64,000 nt of DNA. Source: Burkholderia ubonensis (GTDB lineage Bacteria > Pseudomonadota > Gammaproteobacteria > Burkholderiales > Burkholderiaceae). The stretch lies in NCBI RefSeq assembly GCF_001718695.1, contig NZ_CP013422.1, forward strand, positions 1,426,001 to 1,490,000, read 5' to 3'. Positions 36,172 to 45,038 of this stretch are shown piece by piece (the stretch's first letter is position 1; every line of letters begins with the position of its first letter). A program made the translations under genes and the position numbers. The notes beneath the pieces were generated by a model. That model was not told the DNA's origin. It did no database searches and saw nothing but the letters and a program-made list of their open reading frames with translations.

Positions 36172-36945
36172 GTGGATCAGTCTCAGGTCTTTCGCGCAAT
36201 GATGCCCGGATTGACGGGCGCTGCCGGAGCCGGCATCACGCTCGCCTACCCGTTGTTCCCGCGCGCGCTGCCGCTCGTGCGGCTCGATCGACGCGGATTG
36301 GTGTTTCGCGCGAGCGGCGTCGCGCCGCTCGTCTGCGGACTGCCGCGCGCGGCCACGCTGCTGGCCCGGAACGAACCGCTCTGCTCGTTGCGCCTCGTGA
36401 TTCGCGCCGTCGCCGCCACCGGCGACGGCCGCCATGACCTGACGATGCAGCCGTCGTGCGCCGCCAGCGACGAACTGCTGTGGCACACGCTGCGCGACCG
36501 CGAACCGTACCGTCGGATTCGCGAGCCGCTCGCGCCGATCGACCGCGCCATCGACACCGCGATCGCGCCGGGCGGCGACGGGCAGGTGACGGATACCGCG
36601 CAACGGCCATCGCGCACGGCGGCGTTCCGCCTGAGCAGCCACAGCGACGCCCTCTTCTTCGCGGACTGGCTCGAGTTTCACTTCGACGAGTTGCATGCGC
36701 TGGCGCAGGAGCGCGGCCCGCAATTGCACCTCAATCAGTTGCAGCGGCAGGTGGCCGACGACGAGGTCGACGTGCGCTTCGTCTACGACATCGACGGGCA
36801 CGCGACCCGGCATGAACTGAACGACTGCGCGCGCGAAGCCTGCGCGTGGATCAAAACGGAAATGCGCGACAAGTTCGCGCTGCCGATCGCCCACGAGCGG
36901 TTCGGCGGATTCTCGGGGAACGTTGCGTTGCACAATTACAACTAG
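36172..36945 (+). CDS. Conserved hypothetical protein immediately downstream of cepI
   Basis: A GTG start at 36172 with a strong AAAGGAG site 7-13 nt upstream opens a 257-aa frame (DQSQVFRAMMPGLTGAAGAG...). I do not recognise a domain. The N-terminal ~110 residues contain a beta-rich, Leu/Val-containing segment (LPLVRLDRRGLVFRASGVAP, CSLRLVIRAVAATGDG). The C-terminal part is more charged and helical (ADWLEFHFDELHALAQERGP, ACAWIKTEMRDKFALP). There is no signal peptide. Only 52 bp separate it from cepI and no terminator intervenes, so it is probably co-transcribed and quorum-controlled (inference). Confidence 0.75.
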   Translation: MDQSQVFRAMMPGLTGAAGAGITLAYPLFPRALPLVRLDRRGLVFRASGVAPLVCGLPRAATLLARNEPLCSLRLVIRAVAATGDGRHDLTMQPSCAASDELLWHTLRDREPYRRIREPLAPIDRAIDTAIAPGGDGQVTDTAQRPSRTAAFRLSSHSDALFFADWLEFHFDELHALAQERGPQLHLNQLQRQVADDEVDVRFVYDIDGHATRHELNDCAREACAWIKTEMRDKFALPIAHERFGGFSGNVALHNYN

Positions 36946-37014
36946 GGCTTGCCAGGCCTCGGGTTTTCCCTTAAAGTTCGAACTGTCTCCTCCATGTCTC
37001 CAAACATGGTTTCG

Positions 37015-37038
37015 GCCCGCTCAAGCAGCGGGCTTTTT
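37015..37038 (+). terminator. Intrinsic terminator after the cepI-downstream gene
   Basis: Stem GCCCGCT / AGCGGGC (37015-37021 with 37027-37033), 5-nt loop, followed by TTTTT. It lies 70 bp past the stop at 36945. Confidence 0.85.
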
Positions 37039-37165
37039 CTTGCCTGCGATATTTTGATGGGGACGGATGAGGGGATGCAGTCCGGCTGCCCGCGGCGTGG
37101 CGGTTTTGAAGCTTCGCAAAGCGATGAGAGTCGGGCGTGCGACGCTTCAACCGACCCGCGTGCGT

Positions 37166-38035
37166 TCAATCCGTCTGGCCTGCCGGCGTCACGACCTTCT
37201 CGCCGCGAGCGCGCATCGCTGCGCGTTGCGCCTTCGGATCGAGCGGCGGCCACGGCGCGCCGGCCGCGACGATCTTGCGACGAATCCCCTCGATACGCGT
37301 ACGCGCCGACGAATCCGCGGTCGTATGGTTCTTCAATTCGTTCTGCAGCACCCACCCGTACGACACCCCGAGCTGGCTGGCAGTCTTCGGATCGGCGCCG
37401 TGCGCGAGCAGGTAGTCGACGACGTCCCACTGCTGAATCATCGTCGCCTCGAAGAGTGCTGTCTTTCCGAGCGAGTCGCGCGCATTCACGTTCGCCTTGT
37501 GCTCGACCAGCAGCTTCAGCTGGGGCAGCAGCCGGTTCTCTGCAACCGCGAAGATCATCGGCGTGTCGCCGTTGTACAGCCAATTGGGATCGAGTCCGCT
37601 GTTCAACAACACGCGCAGAAGGTTGGGCGTATCGGCCCGCAATGCGACATCGACCACCGATCCACCGCTGCTGCCAACCGGGGCCTTCGGATCCGCACCG
37701 CTCTTCACGAGCACCGAAATGATCTGATACCGCGGATTAGACGCATCGTTCTTGACCGGAACGATTTCCTGCACTGCGTACGACAGCAGCGTCGTGTTCT
37801 TCGCGCCGGGCGCATTCAGATCGGTCTTCGGCGCGAGTTGCTGAACCCGGCCGAGATCGCCGTCATGAATGGCCTGAGCCAACGTGAGTTGCTGCCCCGA
37901 AAAGAAATGTTCCGGTGCGTAACGTTTGAAGCCGGTTATGTTCGTCCCTTGGGCTTGAATGGGCCACCAGAGCGGTGAGGTCACTCCAACGAGTGCGGCA
38001 ATCGCGCCGGCGGTTATCGCTTTCTTGTATCGCAT
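37166..38035 (-). CDS. Ankyrin-repeat exported/anchored protein, possible immunity protein
   Basis: This 289-aa protein has an N-terminal hydrophobic segment (KAITAGAIAALVGVTSPLWW) and four to five ankyrin repeats (TLAQAIHDGDLGRVQQL, TLLSYAVQEI...LVKSGADPKA, VVDVALRADTPNLLRVLLNSGLDPN, TPMIFAVAEN...LLVEHKANVNA, TALFEATMIQQWDVVDYLLAHGADP). Periplasmic ankyrin proteins next to lipase effectors often act as immunity proteins in type VI secretion loci. The gene is directly downstream of, and overlaps by one base, the C-terminal stub of such an effector. Codon use is less GC-biased than in the neighbours. Confidence 0.8.
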   Translation of the reverse strand: MRYKKAITAGAIAALVGVTSPLWWPIQAQGTNITGFKRYAPEHFFSGQQLTLAQAIHDGDLGRVQQLAPKTDLNAPGAKNTTLLSYAVQEIVPVKNDASNPRYQIISVLVKSGADPKAPVGSSGGSVVDVALRADTPNLLRVLLNSGLDPNWLYNGDTPMIFAVAENRLLPQLKLLVEHKANVNARDSLGKTALFEATMIQQWDVVDYLLAHGADPKTASQLGVSYGWVLQNELKNHTTADSSARTRIEGIRRKIVAAGAPWPPLDPKAQRAAMRARGEKVVTPAGQTD

Positions 38036-38382
38036 CAGTGAGATGAGTTCATCTGTGAAACCAGGCCGAACTGATCCGTCGCGACCTGCTGGTTGATCCC
38101 GTTCGTCACGTCACCCATCAAGTGACGGCCAACAGTCGTGATGCTCTGACCATCGAGCGTGACGGGAGTACCGACCGCTTTCGGCATGAGCTGCGCAGTA
38201 CCGTCACCGATCGGTCCGAGCCGCCCTTCCTGAAGCCCGGTCAATATGCCACCGTCGACGCGATAGGCCGTGATGTTGGTCGATTGAACCGTCCCGCCGT
38301 ACTGCGCCACCGTTTCAGGATTCATTGTCCTCGAAGTAATGCCGGGCTTGTTATTCAAAGGTAGAACATCACACCTAGCCAA
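38035..38382 (-). pseudogene. C-terminal remnant of a lipase-like toxin/effector
   Basis: The 115-codon frame (TTG start at 38382; ATG further in at MNPETVAQYGG) reads like the C-terminal end of bacterial phospholipase-type effectors: AYRVDGGILTGLQEG, LMPKAVGTPVTLDG, RHLMGDVTNGINQQ. The catalytic Ser region and the rest of the ~500-700-residue protein are missing. The end is coupled to the ankyrin gene. The likely explanation is a deletion leaving an orphan immunity gene. No VgrG, PAAR or Hcp gene is adjacent in the window. Confidence 0.5.
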
Positions 38383-38562
38383 ATCTCACGCCGCTCCAAA
38401 GGACGATCAGTCACCTTCTGGCCTCAATGCCGCCCTGCCACATAGCCAGCCGAATCCTGCTGCGTGCTGCCGACCGGCACCTTCGCGACACCAATCAATG
38501 TGCCGATGATGGTCCATTCCAGAATCGTCTTTTCGTGGTCTTGCCTCGAATCCCCGTAAACG

Positions 38563-38583
38563 AAAAAACCGCCCGAAGGCGGC
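38563..38583 (-). terminator. Intrinsic terminator of the acyltransferase gene
   Basis: On the minus strand, CCGCC-TTCG-GGCGG is followed by TTTTTT. It lies 30 bp past the acyltransferase stop at 38614. Confidence 0.8.
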
Positions 38584-38613
38584 AAAATGAATCTCATGCA
38601 GAAACGCAGAGCG

Positions 38614-39696
38614 TTACTGGCGCATTCGGCTCCGTTGCGCAGTTAAAGCCCAGTTGCGAAGCGCATCAAGCCCAAGCACGATTCCGCTCCTCAGCGGCCG
38701 TGCGAGCGGTTTCTCGACGGCTACATGCACCATCAATGCAAACGCGATGGCCGCCGCGATAACGCTCCAAAACAGCACGTCGCTATTCGCCGTTGCGTCG
38801 GTCAAGTTGAATAGCATGTAACCGACGTTCTGATGAATCAGGTAAAGCGGATAGCTAACTGCACCGAACCAGGCCCATCGCGAACCGTGAAGGATCGGCG
38901 TTCGACGAAGCGCGAGCCCGAGCAGTACCACGAAAAAAGACGTCATCACGATACCGATGACCACCGGGCTCAGGTCCAATCGAAAGTGTTCGCTAAAGGA
39001 TGGCAGCAACTGGAATTCGTGATACAGCGATAGTGCCCACGAGGCACACAGCAGCACGACGCGTGAGCGCGATAGCCCGTGCGCCCGAATGAGAAAGCAC
39101 GCCGCGCCAGCGATGAAGAAGCCAGCGTAATCCGTCACCAGGAAAGTCTTGAGCTTGATGAACGGGAATATCTCCACGAGCACCGTGCCGATCAACCATA
39201 CAAAGAGCCATCGCTCTGAACGGCCAATTTGGCCGACGATGATCAGAATCGCGACCAATCTGTAGAACCGCAGTTCTGCACCGAGCGACCAATATGCGCC
39301 GTCGATCGGATCGGCCCCAAACCCGCCGCCGAGCGTCAGCATGTTGACGATGTATTGGGGCCATGTCGCCGTAAACCTGTTCCCGCCAACTGCGAGCGTC
39401 ACGAAGAAAGTGACCGTGCAACAAACCCAAAACGCCGGCAGCAGACGAGCCGCACGGGACGCAATGAATTTTTTGATGCTCGCATCGCCGGCCGTCATGA
39501 GGATTACGAACCCGCTGATCATGAAAAACAGATGCACGCCGAGGAAACCGTACCGAGAAATCGGCTCCAGCGGCGGATAATGCATGATGGTCAGGTCGTC
39601 GGCTGCATGGCCCCGAAATGCAAAGTGAAAAAACACTACGGCAAGTGCGGCGACGAACCGAAGCAGGTCAAGTTCGGGAATTCGAGAAAGCTTCAC
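38614..39696 (-). CDS. Acyltransferase-3 family (OafA/YrhL-like) membrane O-acyltransferase
   Basis: This 360-aa protein with about ten membrane helices begins RIPELDLLRFVAALAVVFFH, with the ELD..R and FFH motifs characteristic of acyltransferase-3. It continues GFLGVHLFFMISGFVILMTA, SRAARLLPAFWVCCTVTFFV and GAYWSLGAELRFYRLVAILI. Such enzymes transfer acetyl or other acyl groups onto surface polysaccharides or lipids from the inner membrane. Base composition is lower in GC than the chromosome around it, suggesting acquisition together with the adjoining effector/ankyrin remnant. The start codon at 39696 gives the canonical N-terminus. Confidence 0.9.
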   Translation of the reverse strand: MKLSRIPELDLLRFVAALAVVFFHFAFRGHAADDLTIMHYPPLEPISRYGFLGVHLFFMISGFVILMTAGDASIKKFIASRAARLLPAFWVCCTVTFFVTLAVGGNRFTATWPQYIVNMLTLGGGFGADPIDGAYWSLGAELRFYRLVAILIIVGQIGRSERWLFVWLIGTVLVEIFPFIKLKTFLVTDYAGFFIAGAACFLIRAHGLSRSRVVLLCASWALSLYHEFQLLPSFSEHFRLDLSPVVIGIVMTSFFVVLLGLALRRTPILHGSRWAWFGAVSYPLYLIHQNVGYMLFNLTDATANSDVLFWSVIAAAIAFALMVHVAVEKPLARPLRSGIVLGLDALRNWALTAQRSRMRQ

Positions 39697-39750
39697 GATC
39701 TACAATTTTTTGATTTGTTGGTTCCGGCTCCTCGGAGCCAGTCGATCGTG

Positions 39751-40401
39751 TTACTCGTTTTCCTCGAAGTAATGGCCAAACTTGGCCTGCTTGGTGCGGA
39801 TATAGCGCTCGTTTTCCTCGCGCACCGGCACTGCCAGCGCGACTCGCTCGCACACGGGGATGCCGTGTTTCACGAGCGTGTCGAATTTCTTCGGATTGTT
39901 GCTCATCAGGCGCACCGACGTCACGCCGAGGATGCGCAGGATCGCGGCTGCGGAATCGTATTCGCGCGCGTCGTCGGGCAGGCCGAGGTCGAGATTCGCT
40001 TCGACGGTATCCCGCCCCTGCTCCTGCAGCGCATACGCGCGGATCTTGTTGCTCAGGCCGATGCCGCGCCCTTCGTGGCCGCGCAGGTACAGCAGCACGC
40101 CGCGGTCTTCCGCGGCGATATAGCGCAACGCGAGATCGAGCTGCTCGCCGCAGTCGCAGCGATACGAGCCGAACACGTCGCCGGTCAGGCATTCGGAATG
40201 CAGCCGCGTCAGCACGGACTGCTCGCCGGCGACGTCGCCCATGACGAGCGCAAGGTGTTCGGCGTCGCTACCCGAGACGCGGAAGGCATACGACGTGAAC
40301 GTGCCGTAGCGCGTGGGCAGCAACGCGGTTGCGACGAGCGCCACGCACTCGTCGGCCCGGCCATTGCCCTGCGTGGGCGATTGGGGACGCGAAGACATCA
40401 T
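39751..40401 (-). CDS. ribA: GTP cyclohydrolase II
   Basis: This 216-aa protein has the family zinc site [15 protein letters not shown] (Cys71, Cys82, Cys84), [16 protein letters not shown] with the catalytic region, [11 protein letters not shown], and [11 protein letters not shown] for GTP recognition. It converts GTP to diaminohydroxyphosphoribosylamino-pyrimidine, formate and pyrophosphate, the first step of riboflavin synthesis. It is stand-alone, not fused to ribB, so it is probably an extra copy. Two adjacent ATG codons (40401, 40398) could each start it. It is divergent from the CBS-domain gene. Confidence 0.95.
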   Translation of the reverse strand: MMSSRPQSPTQGNGRADECVALVATALLPTRYGTFTSYAFRVSGSDAEHLALVMGDVAGEQSVLTRLHSECLTGDVFGSYRCDCGEQLDLALRYIAAEDRGVLLYLRGHEGRGIGLSNKIRAYALQEQGRDTVEANLDLGLPDDAREYDSAAAILRILGVTSVRLMSNNPKKFDTLVKHGIPVCERVALAVPVREENERYIRTKQAKFGHYFEENE

Positions 40402-40577
40402 GAAATCAATGGACGATCAGGAATATAGGAATTTTCTGGATGGCACGTGACGGCAGTTTACCGCTAATCTGCAATCTGTCACGCGCCGCTGCCGCGCACC
40501 CGTCTATACTGGATCAATCGGGTGCCGCGCATCACGCCCAGCCTTCCCTGCATTGTCCCGCACACGGAGAAAAGCGT

Positions 40578-41039
40578 ATGAGCACGACTGTCGCGCAGAT
40601 TCTCAAGGCCAAGCCGGAATCCGGCCGCACCATCTACACCGTCAGGAAAACCGACCTCGTCTACGACGCCATCAAGCTGATGGCCGAGAAGGGCATCGGC
40701 GCGCTGCTGGTCATGGATGGCGACGACATATCCGGCATCGTCACCGAGCGCGACTACGCGCGCAAGATCGTGCTGCAGGACCGTTCGTCGAAGGCCACGC
40801 GCGTCGAGGAGATCATGACCTCGAAGGTCCGCTACGTCGAACCCTCGCAATCCAGCGACGAATGCATGGCGCTGATGACCGAGCACCGGATGCGCCACCT
40901 GCCTGTCCTCGACGACGGCAAGCTGATCGGCCTCATCTCGATCGGCGACCTCGTCAAGAGCGTGATTGCCGACCAGCAGTTCACGATCAGCCAGCTCGAG
41001 CACTACATTCACGGAACCCCGGCCGTCACGTCCGTCTGA
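40578..41039 (+). CDS. Twin CBS-domain protein
   Basis: This 153-aa protein is almost entirely two CBS motifs: residues ~18-70 (YTVRKTDLVYDAIKLMAEKG, DISGIVTERDYARKIVL) and ~75-140 (VEEIMTSKVRYVEPSQSSDE, MRHLPVLDDGKLIGLISIGD). Such stand-alone Bateman modules bind adenine nucleotides or NADH and regulate partner enzymes. The partner is unknown here. The ATG at 40578 has a GGAGAAAAG site in front of it; the upstream extension in the same frame is not family-like. Confidence 0.9.
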   Translation: MSTTVAQILKAKPESGRTIYTVRKTDLVYDAIKLMAEKGIGALLVMDGDDISGIVTERDYARKIVLQDRSSKATRVEEIMTSKVRYVEPSQSSDECMALMTEHRMRHLPVLDDGKLIGLISIGDLVKSVIADQQFTISQLEHYIHGTPAVTSV

Positions 41040-41181
41040 CGGCGCTCCCGGCAAAAAAGGCCCAAACGCGCGAGCGTCTGAGCGAGAAAGCCGCCGGAAC
41101 GCGGCGACGGAGGTTCTGCTCTGCTGACAAGGACGCGCGCCTCGTCGGTCACATGCTGTGCTCGGGCAGACCCGGAATCGT

Positions 41182-41511
41182 TCAGTTGCCGAAGTAGACG
41201 GAGTTCACCGGATTCGGCGCTTCATGCGTGCTACGACGGCCCGACTGGCCGGCGCCGGTCGCCACGGCGCCGTAGCCGCTCGTATCGGCATGCGCGAGCA
41301 TCGGCTGACTCGGCTGGACACGCTGCTCGGCGGCCTGGATGTTCTGCGGGTATTGCGCGTCGCTCGCGAGCGCCTTGTAGCCGTTCTGCTCGAGTTGCAC
41401 GAGTTCGGCGCGAACCTGTGCACGGGTCAAGCCCTGCTCGGACTGTGCAAACGAGGCAATCGGCGCGGCAAGAACGGATGCAGCGATCGCTGCGTAGATG
41501 ATCGACTTCAT
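41182..41511 (-). CDS. DUF4148-family small exported protein
   Basis: This 109-aa protein has a signal peptide (MKSIIYAAIAASVLAAPIASFAQ) followed by the DUF4148 pattern (GLTRAQVRAELVQLEQNGY, SDAQYPQNIQAAEQRV). This family is abundant and paralogous in Burkholderia and relatives, and its function is unknown. The chosen ATG at 41511 gives the expected signal sequence; the longer frame does not. Confidence 0.9.
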   Translation of the reverse strand: MKSIIYAAIAASVLAAPIASFAQSEQGLTRAQVRAELVQLEQNGYKALASDAQYPQNIQAAEQRVQPSQPMLAHADTSGYGAVATGAGQSGRRSTHEAPNPVNSVYFGN

Positions 41512-42020
41512 GATGGACCTCCGAAATGTGTTCTGTTTTGACGTCGCTTTCGGTGGGACTTGTCCGAAGCGATGGATCAAGTGTAGGCCGCGCCGAACCA
41601 AGGGGAAACCCTTAGTTTGAACATACTGCGTTGCGTTTTTGGAAAAAATCAGCGGTCGACGCGCATCGAGATCCCGGCCACTTCGATCATTTCGGAAACA
41701 ATAGCTGTCGAATTGCCGACAGCAGAACCATCAGTTCAAAGGTTGTGTTGTAGAATCGTAAGGTTTTTCGTCCGACTATTTCCCGCCATCATGTACGCGC
41801 CCGCGCTGCTGTTCGTTTCGCCATCCGGCCCGGCCGGCGTGCGTGCGCGCGCCGGCCATCCGGCACAACCCAGCGTTCGACGCACGGCCCAGACGCCGCT
41901 CGCCCTCGCCCGGCGTCTGATCTGACAGCTCGGCCTCCTTCCGGAGCCAAGTCAGACAGGCTCCGGGCGATCCACGTGGGTAAGCCCCGCCTGCCCCTGC
42001 CGATCATTTGGAGAACTGCC

Positions 42021-42419
42021 ATGAAACAACGCCTTTATCAGCTGACCGAACTCGACGTCGCTCGCCTCGAGAAACATGCCGAACACAACCCGCGCTTCCA
42101 GGCGATGCTCGACGCATTGCTCGAACGCGCCGATATCGTCCAGCCCGACGCCATCAAGGCGAACGTCGTCACGATGAACTCGCAGATCACGCTGCTCGAC
42201 GAGACGAACCACGAGAAGACGACCTGGACGATCGTCTATCCGGAGGAAGCCAATCTCGAGCAAGGACGCCTGAACGTCTTTTCGCCGGTCGGCATGGCAC
42301 TGCTGGGCACGCAGCGCGGCCAGTTGGTGAAGGTGATGCAGCCGAGCGGCACGGAAAAGCTGATGAAGGTCGCGGAAATCGTGTTCCAGCCGGAGGCCAA
42401 CGGCGAATACACGCGCTGA
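42021..42419 (+). CDS. rnk: Nucleoside diphosphate kinase regulator Rnk
   Basis: This 132-aa protein has an N-terminal helical hairpin (LYQLTELDVARLEKHAEHNP...LERADIV) and a GreA/GreB C-terminal-like domain (VVTMNSQITLLDETNHEKTTWTIVYPEEA, RLNVFSPVGMALLGTQRGQL). That is the Rnk architecture. Rnk binds RNA polymerase near the secondary channel in competition with Gre factors. A GGAGA site precedes the ATG, and a strong terminator follows 50 bp after the stop. Confidence 0.92.
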   Translation: MKQRLYQLTELDVARLEKHAEHNPRFQAMLDALLERADIVQPDAIKANVVTMNSQITLLDETNHEKTTWTIVYPEEANLEQGRLNVFSPVGMALLGTQRGQLVKVMQPSGTEKLMKVAEIVFQPEANGEYTR

Positions 42420-42470
42420 CGATGCGCTGAGGCCCGTGCCGACCGCCGGCACATCCTGACGCACCAACGC

Positions 42471-42500
42471 AAAAAGCGAGGCTCGCCGCCTCGCTTTTTT
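42471..42500 (+). terminator. Intrinsic terminator of rnk
   Basis: AAAAGCGAGG / CCTCGCTTTT stem with a 7-nt loop and a TTTTTT end. It works for plus-strand transcription. Confidence 0.9.
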
Positions 42501-42556
42501 GCTCCGACGCTTCGCAATGACGTGATCGCTTCCGGTACACCCATCTCGTACGCGAA

Positions 42557-42582
42557 AAAAAGGCGCCCGAAGGCGCCTTTTT
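42557..42582. terminator. Bidirectional terminator between rnk and the porin gene
   Basis: AAAAAGGCGCC-CGAA-GGCGCCTTTTT is symmetric, so it can stop the minus-strand porin transcript (stop codon at 42609) as well as read-through from rnk. Confidence 0.9.
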
Positions 42583-42608
42583 CAGAGCTGGTTACCCAGT
42601 TGTCACGC

Positions 42609-43722
42609 TTAGAAGCGGTGACGCAGACCAACCGTTGCTGCGGTTTGGTTGATCGACGAGCTCGACGGCGTGGTCAGGTCGCCGTTGTAGATCGATGCGT
42701 TCAGACCGCTGCCACGCTGGTACACAGCTTGCGCGTAGACGTCCGTGCGCTTCGACAGCGAGTAGTCAGCTTGCACGCCAACTTGGTGGAAGTGGGCGCT
42801 GTTCAGGCCATCAACCGTGTTCGACAGGCGAACGTTCGTGTACGTGTAAGCAGCGCCCAGGCCGAGAGCCGGCGTCAGGTTGTACTTTGCGTTGACTTCG
42901 TAGTTGTCGGTGCGCAGCGTGCCTGCAGCGACTGCGTTGTTGTCGAGACGCGCTTGCGTCCATGCAGCGCCGACTTGTGCCGGACCGAATGCATAACCGG
43001 CAGCAGCACCGTACGTGCGGACGCGGCCTTGGCTAGCGATGCCACCGATTCGTCGCGCCGTTTGCGTTCGTACCGTCACCCAGGTTCGCTTGCGAGTATG
43101 CAGCAGCCAGCTTCAGACCTTGGAACTGGTATGCAGCAGCCGCGCTGTACGCACGGTTGTTGCCGAAGTTCGTGTTGTTCGAGAACGAGTACGTGCCGCC
43201 GAATTGCAGGCCAGCGTAGTTCGCGCTCGTGAACTTGATCGTGTTGTTCGCTGCGACATCGCCGGTCGTGCTCAGACGGTCAAGGTTCAGCGGGTGCGCG
43301 AAGTACGTGCCGCCCCACGAGCCCGTTGCGGTCAGCGGAGCCAGGTAGTCTTGAACTGCGTCGTATTGCTTACCCAGCGTGACCGTGCCGTACTGGCTCG
43401 ACAGGCCGACGAACGCCTGACGGTTGAACATGCCCTTGTTGTTCGAGAGGCCACCGTTGCCGATGTTGAAACCGCTTTCCAACGTGAAGATTGCCTTCAG
43501 GCCGCCGCCGAGGTCTTCCGAACCACGCAGGCCGAAGCGGCTCTGGTCAATGCCCGAACCCATCGCCCAACGCGACTTGCCAGCTTGGCCGAGTGCCGGC
43601 TGAACGTTGCTCGTGTAGGTGATGCCTGCGTCCAGCACGCCGTACAGCGTGACGCTGCTTTGCGCGTGAGCGACGGTTGCGAACGATGCTGCAGCTGCTG
43701 CAACGATCAGAGTCTTGTTCAT
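42609..43722 (-). pseudogene. Outer-membrane porin (OpcP-like), single frameshift
   Basis: The gene encodes a general trimeric porin of Burkholderiales. It has a signal peptide MNKTLIVAAAAASFATVAHA|QSSVTLYGVLDAGITY, then SRFGLRGSEDLGGGLKAIFT, GTVTLGKQYDAVQDY and a C-terminal strand ending in GLRHRF, the terminal Phe used for BAM insertion. After NLGDGTNANGATN the first frame runs into a stop at 43033. The authentic continuation, IGGIASQGRVRTYGAAAGYA, lies in another frame to 42609. The total length is 1114 nt, one base over a multiple of three, so a single inserted base (or two lost) near 43045-43060 explains it. A sequencing error is as likely as a true pseudogene. Confidence 0.85.
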
Positions 43723-44337
43723 TCGTGGAGCTCCCTTCTATAAAAAGAGGCAGGTCTCGCGACCTTGTTCATAAACGGTCTGCAACCGCCCGGAAACGCC
43801 ATCGGTCCTGCTGGCTGCGCCCGGATAGTTGCCCGTTTGGGAACCGTGAGTTTAGGGGTGTACCCTAGGGGAGCGATTCGCAAATAAAGAAATAAGCTTT
43901 TCCATAAATAGAAATAATGAAAACGGGGGCGCGTTATAAGTATTTGTTTTAAAGGATTTTTTTGACCTCTTGACGACTTCTTTTTGAAGCCTTTCATCCC
44001 AACATTCCTCCGTGTCACCGTCTTGACGGTTGCATAGAAACAACAAACGGAATCCGTGGATACACCTAAAAACGGTAATTTTTACCCATTCGGATCTCAA
44101 ATATTGGGGTTGCGGGGGCTAAACACCCAACCATCGAACGGTAAAACACTCCGAGACGGCCTCGAGCGAGGCAATCAGCATGGCGAAGTCCTCAAACGAA
44201 ACCCGCATCGGCCATGGGCCGCGGTCCGCAGGAGGCGGTGACATGCGGTAACAGCCTTAACGGCCACCGTAACCCGAGGACGGAAGCTGCGCGCTAAGGT
44301 AAGGCCCACTTCTGTTGCATATAAAGAGGACCCGCAA
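43723..44337. promoter_or_regulatory. AT-rich intergenic region upstream of the porin gene
   Basis: About 615 bases with no convincing gene. The stretch 43860-44110 is strikingly AT-rich for this genome (runs such as AAATAAAGAAATAAG and GGTAATTTTTACC). It sits just upstream of the minus-strand porin gene and so probably holds its promoter and osmotic or other control sites. The right part leads into the small Trp-rich protein gene. Confidence 0.55.
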
Positions 44338-44721
44338 ATGAATCGACGCTCGTTGTTGCGCGCCATCGGACTGACCGCGGCCGTGGCCGGCATCGGCGGC
44401 TGGCTGCCTGGCGCATCGGCGCAACCCGCGCCGCCCGGCTATCGCCCTCCGCCCCGGCCCGGCCCCGATCACGGGCCCGGCGGCCGGCCTTACGCCGATC
44501 GCCCGCGCTTCGCGCCGCCGGCGCCGCGACGCGATCGCCGGCCGCCGCCGCCTCAGCCGCATGGCTACGTCTGGACCGACGGGTATTGGCGCTGGCAGCG
44601 CGGCCAATACATCTGGGTGTCGGGACGCTGGGTCGCGCGCCGCCCGGGACATCGCTGGGTGCCTGGCTATTGGAGACGCCAGGGGCCGGGCTGGGTCTAC
44701 GTCGAAGGTGGCTGGCGATAG
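44338..44721 (+). CDS. Tryptophan-rich YXWGXW-type exported protein
   Basis: This 127-aa protein has a twin-Arg-like signal region (MNRRSLLRAIGLTAAVAGIGGWLPGASA) and a Pro/Arg-rich middle. The C-terminal part repeats Trp/Tyr-Gly motifs (YVWTDGYWRWQRGQYIWVSG, RWVARRPGHRWVPGYWRRQG, GWVYVEGGW). These resemble the WXXGXW or YXWGXW repeats of small envelope proteins in Burkholderia. The function is unknown; envelope location is inferred. Confidence 0.8.
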   Translation: MNRRSLLRAIGLTAAVAGIGGWLPGASAQPAPPGYRPPPRPGPDHGPGGRPYADRPRFAPPAPRRDRRPPPPQPHGYVWTDGYWRWQRGQYIWVSGRWVARRPGHRWVPGYWRRQGPGWVYVEGGWR

Positions 44722-44832
44722 GCGTCGGCGCGGTCGGCGGACGCAACGCCGAAAGCGATACCGCGCGGTGCTGCTCGCGGCACCCGGCGACCAGCGACCA
44801 GCGACCGCCCACCGCCAACGCAAACCTCCCGC

Positions 44833-45012
44833 TCAAACCGACGCCGCGCGCCCGCCTCCATAGCCGACGTCGCCGTTGCGCCGTTCGAGTTCCGCGTCGA
44901 AATGCGCGGCATGCACAAGCGCCTCGGACTCCGTCATCGGTTCCCCTTCCCCCTTCGCGACCACCTCACTCGCGATCCAGCTTCCGACCGCGGTGGTAAC
45001 CGAGCGCCCCAT
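44833..45012 (-). CDS. Possible small hypothetical protein, 59 aa
   Basis: A minus-strand ATG at 45012 opens a frame of plausible composition (MGRSVTTAVGSWIASEVVAK ... TESEALVHAAHFDAELERR) just downstream of the gamma-glutamyltransferase stop. The balanced residue mix is unlike the shadow frames. I see no clear ribosome site and recognise no family, so the call is tentative. Confidence 0.3.
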   Translation of the reverse strand: MGRSVTTAVGSWIASEVVAKGEGEPMTESEALVHAAHFDAELERRNGDVGYGGGRAASV

Positions 45013-45038
45013 GTCGAGAAACGTGTCGACACCGAGGA

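Noticed and set aside
41617..41925. 102-codon plus-strand frame between the DUF4148 gene and rnk
   Set aside because: No recognisable domain, no ribosome site, and the latter half is low complexity. More likely leader sequence of rnk.
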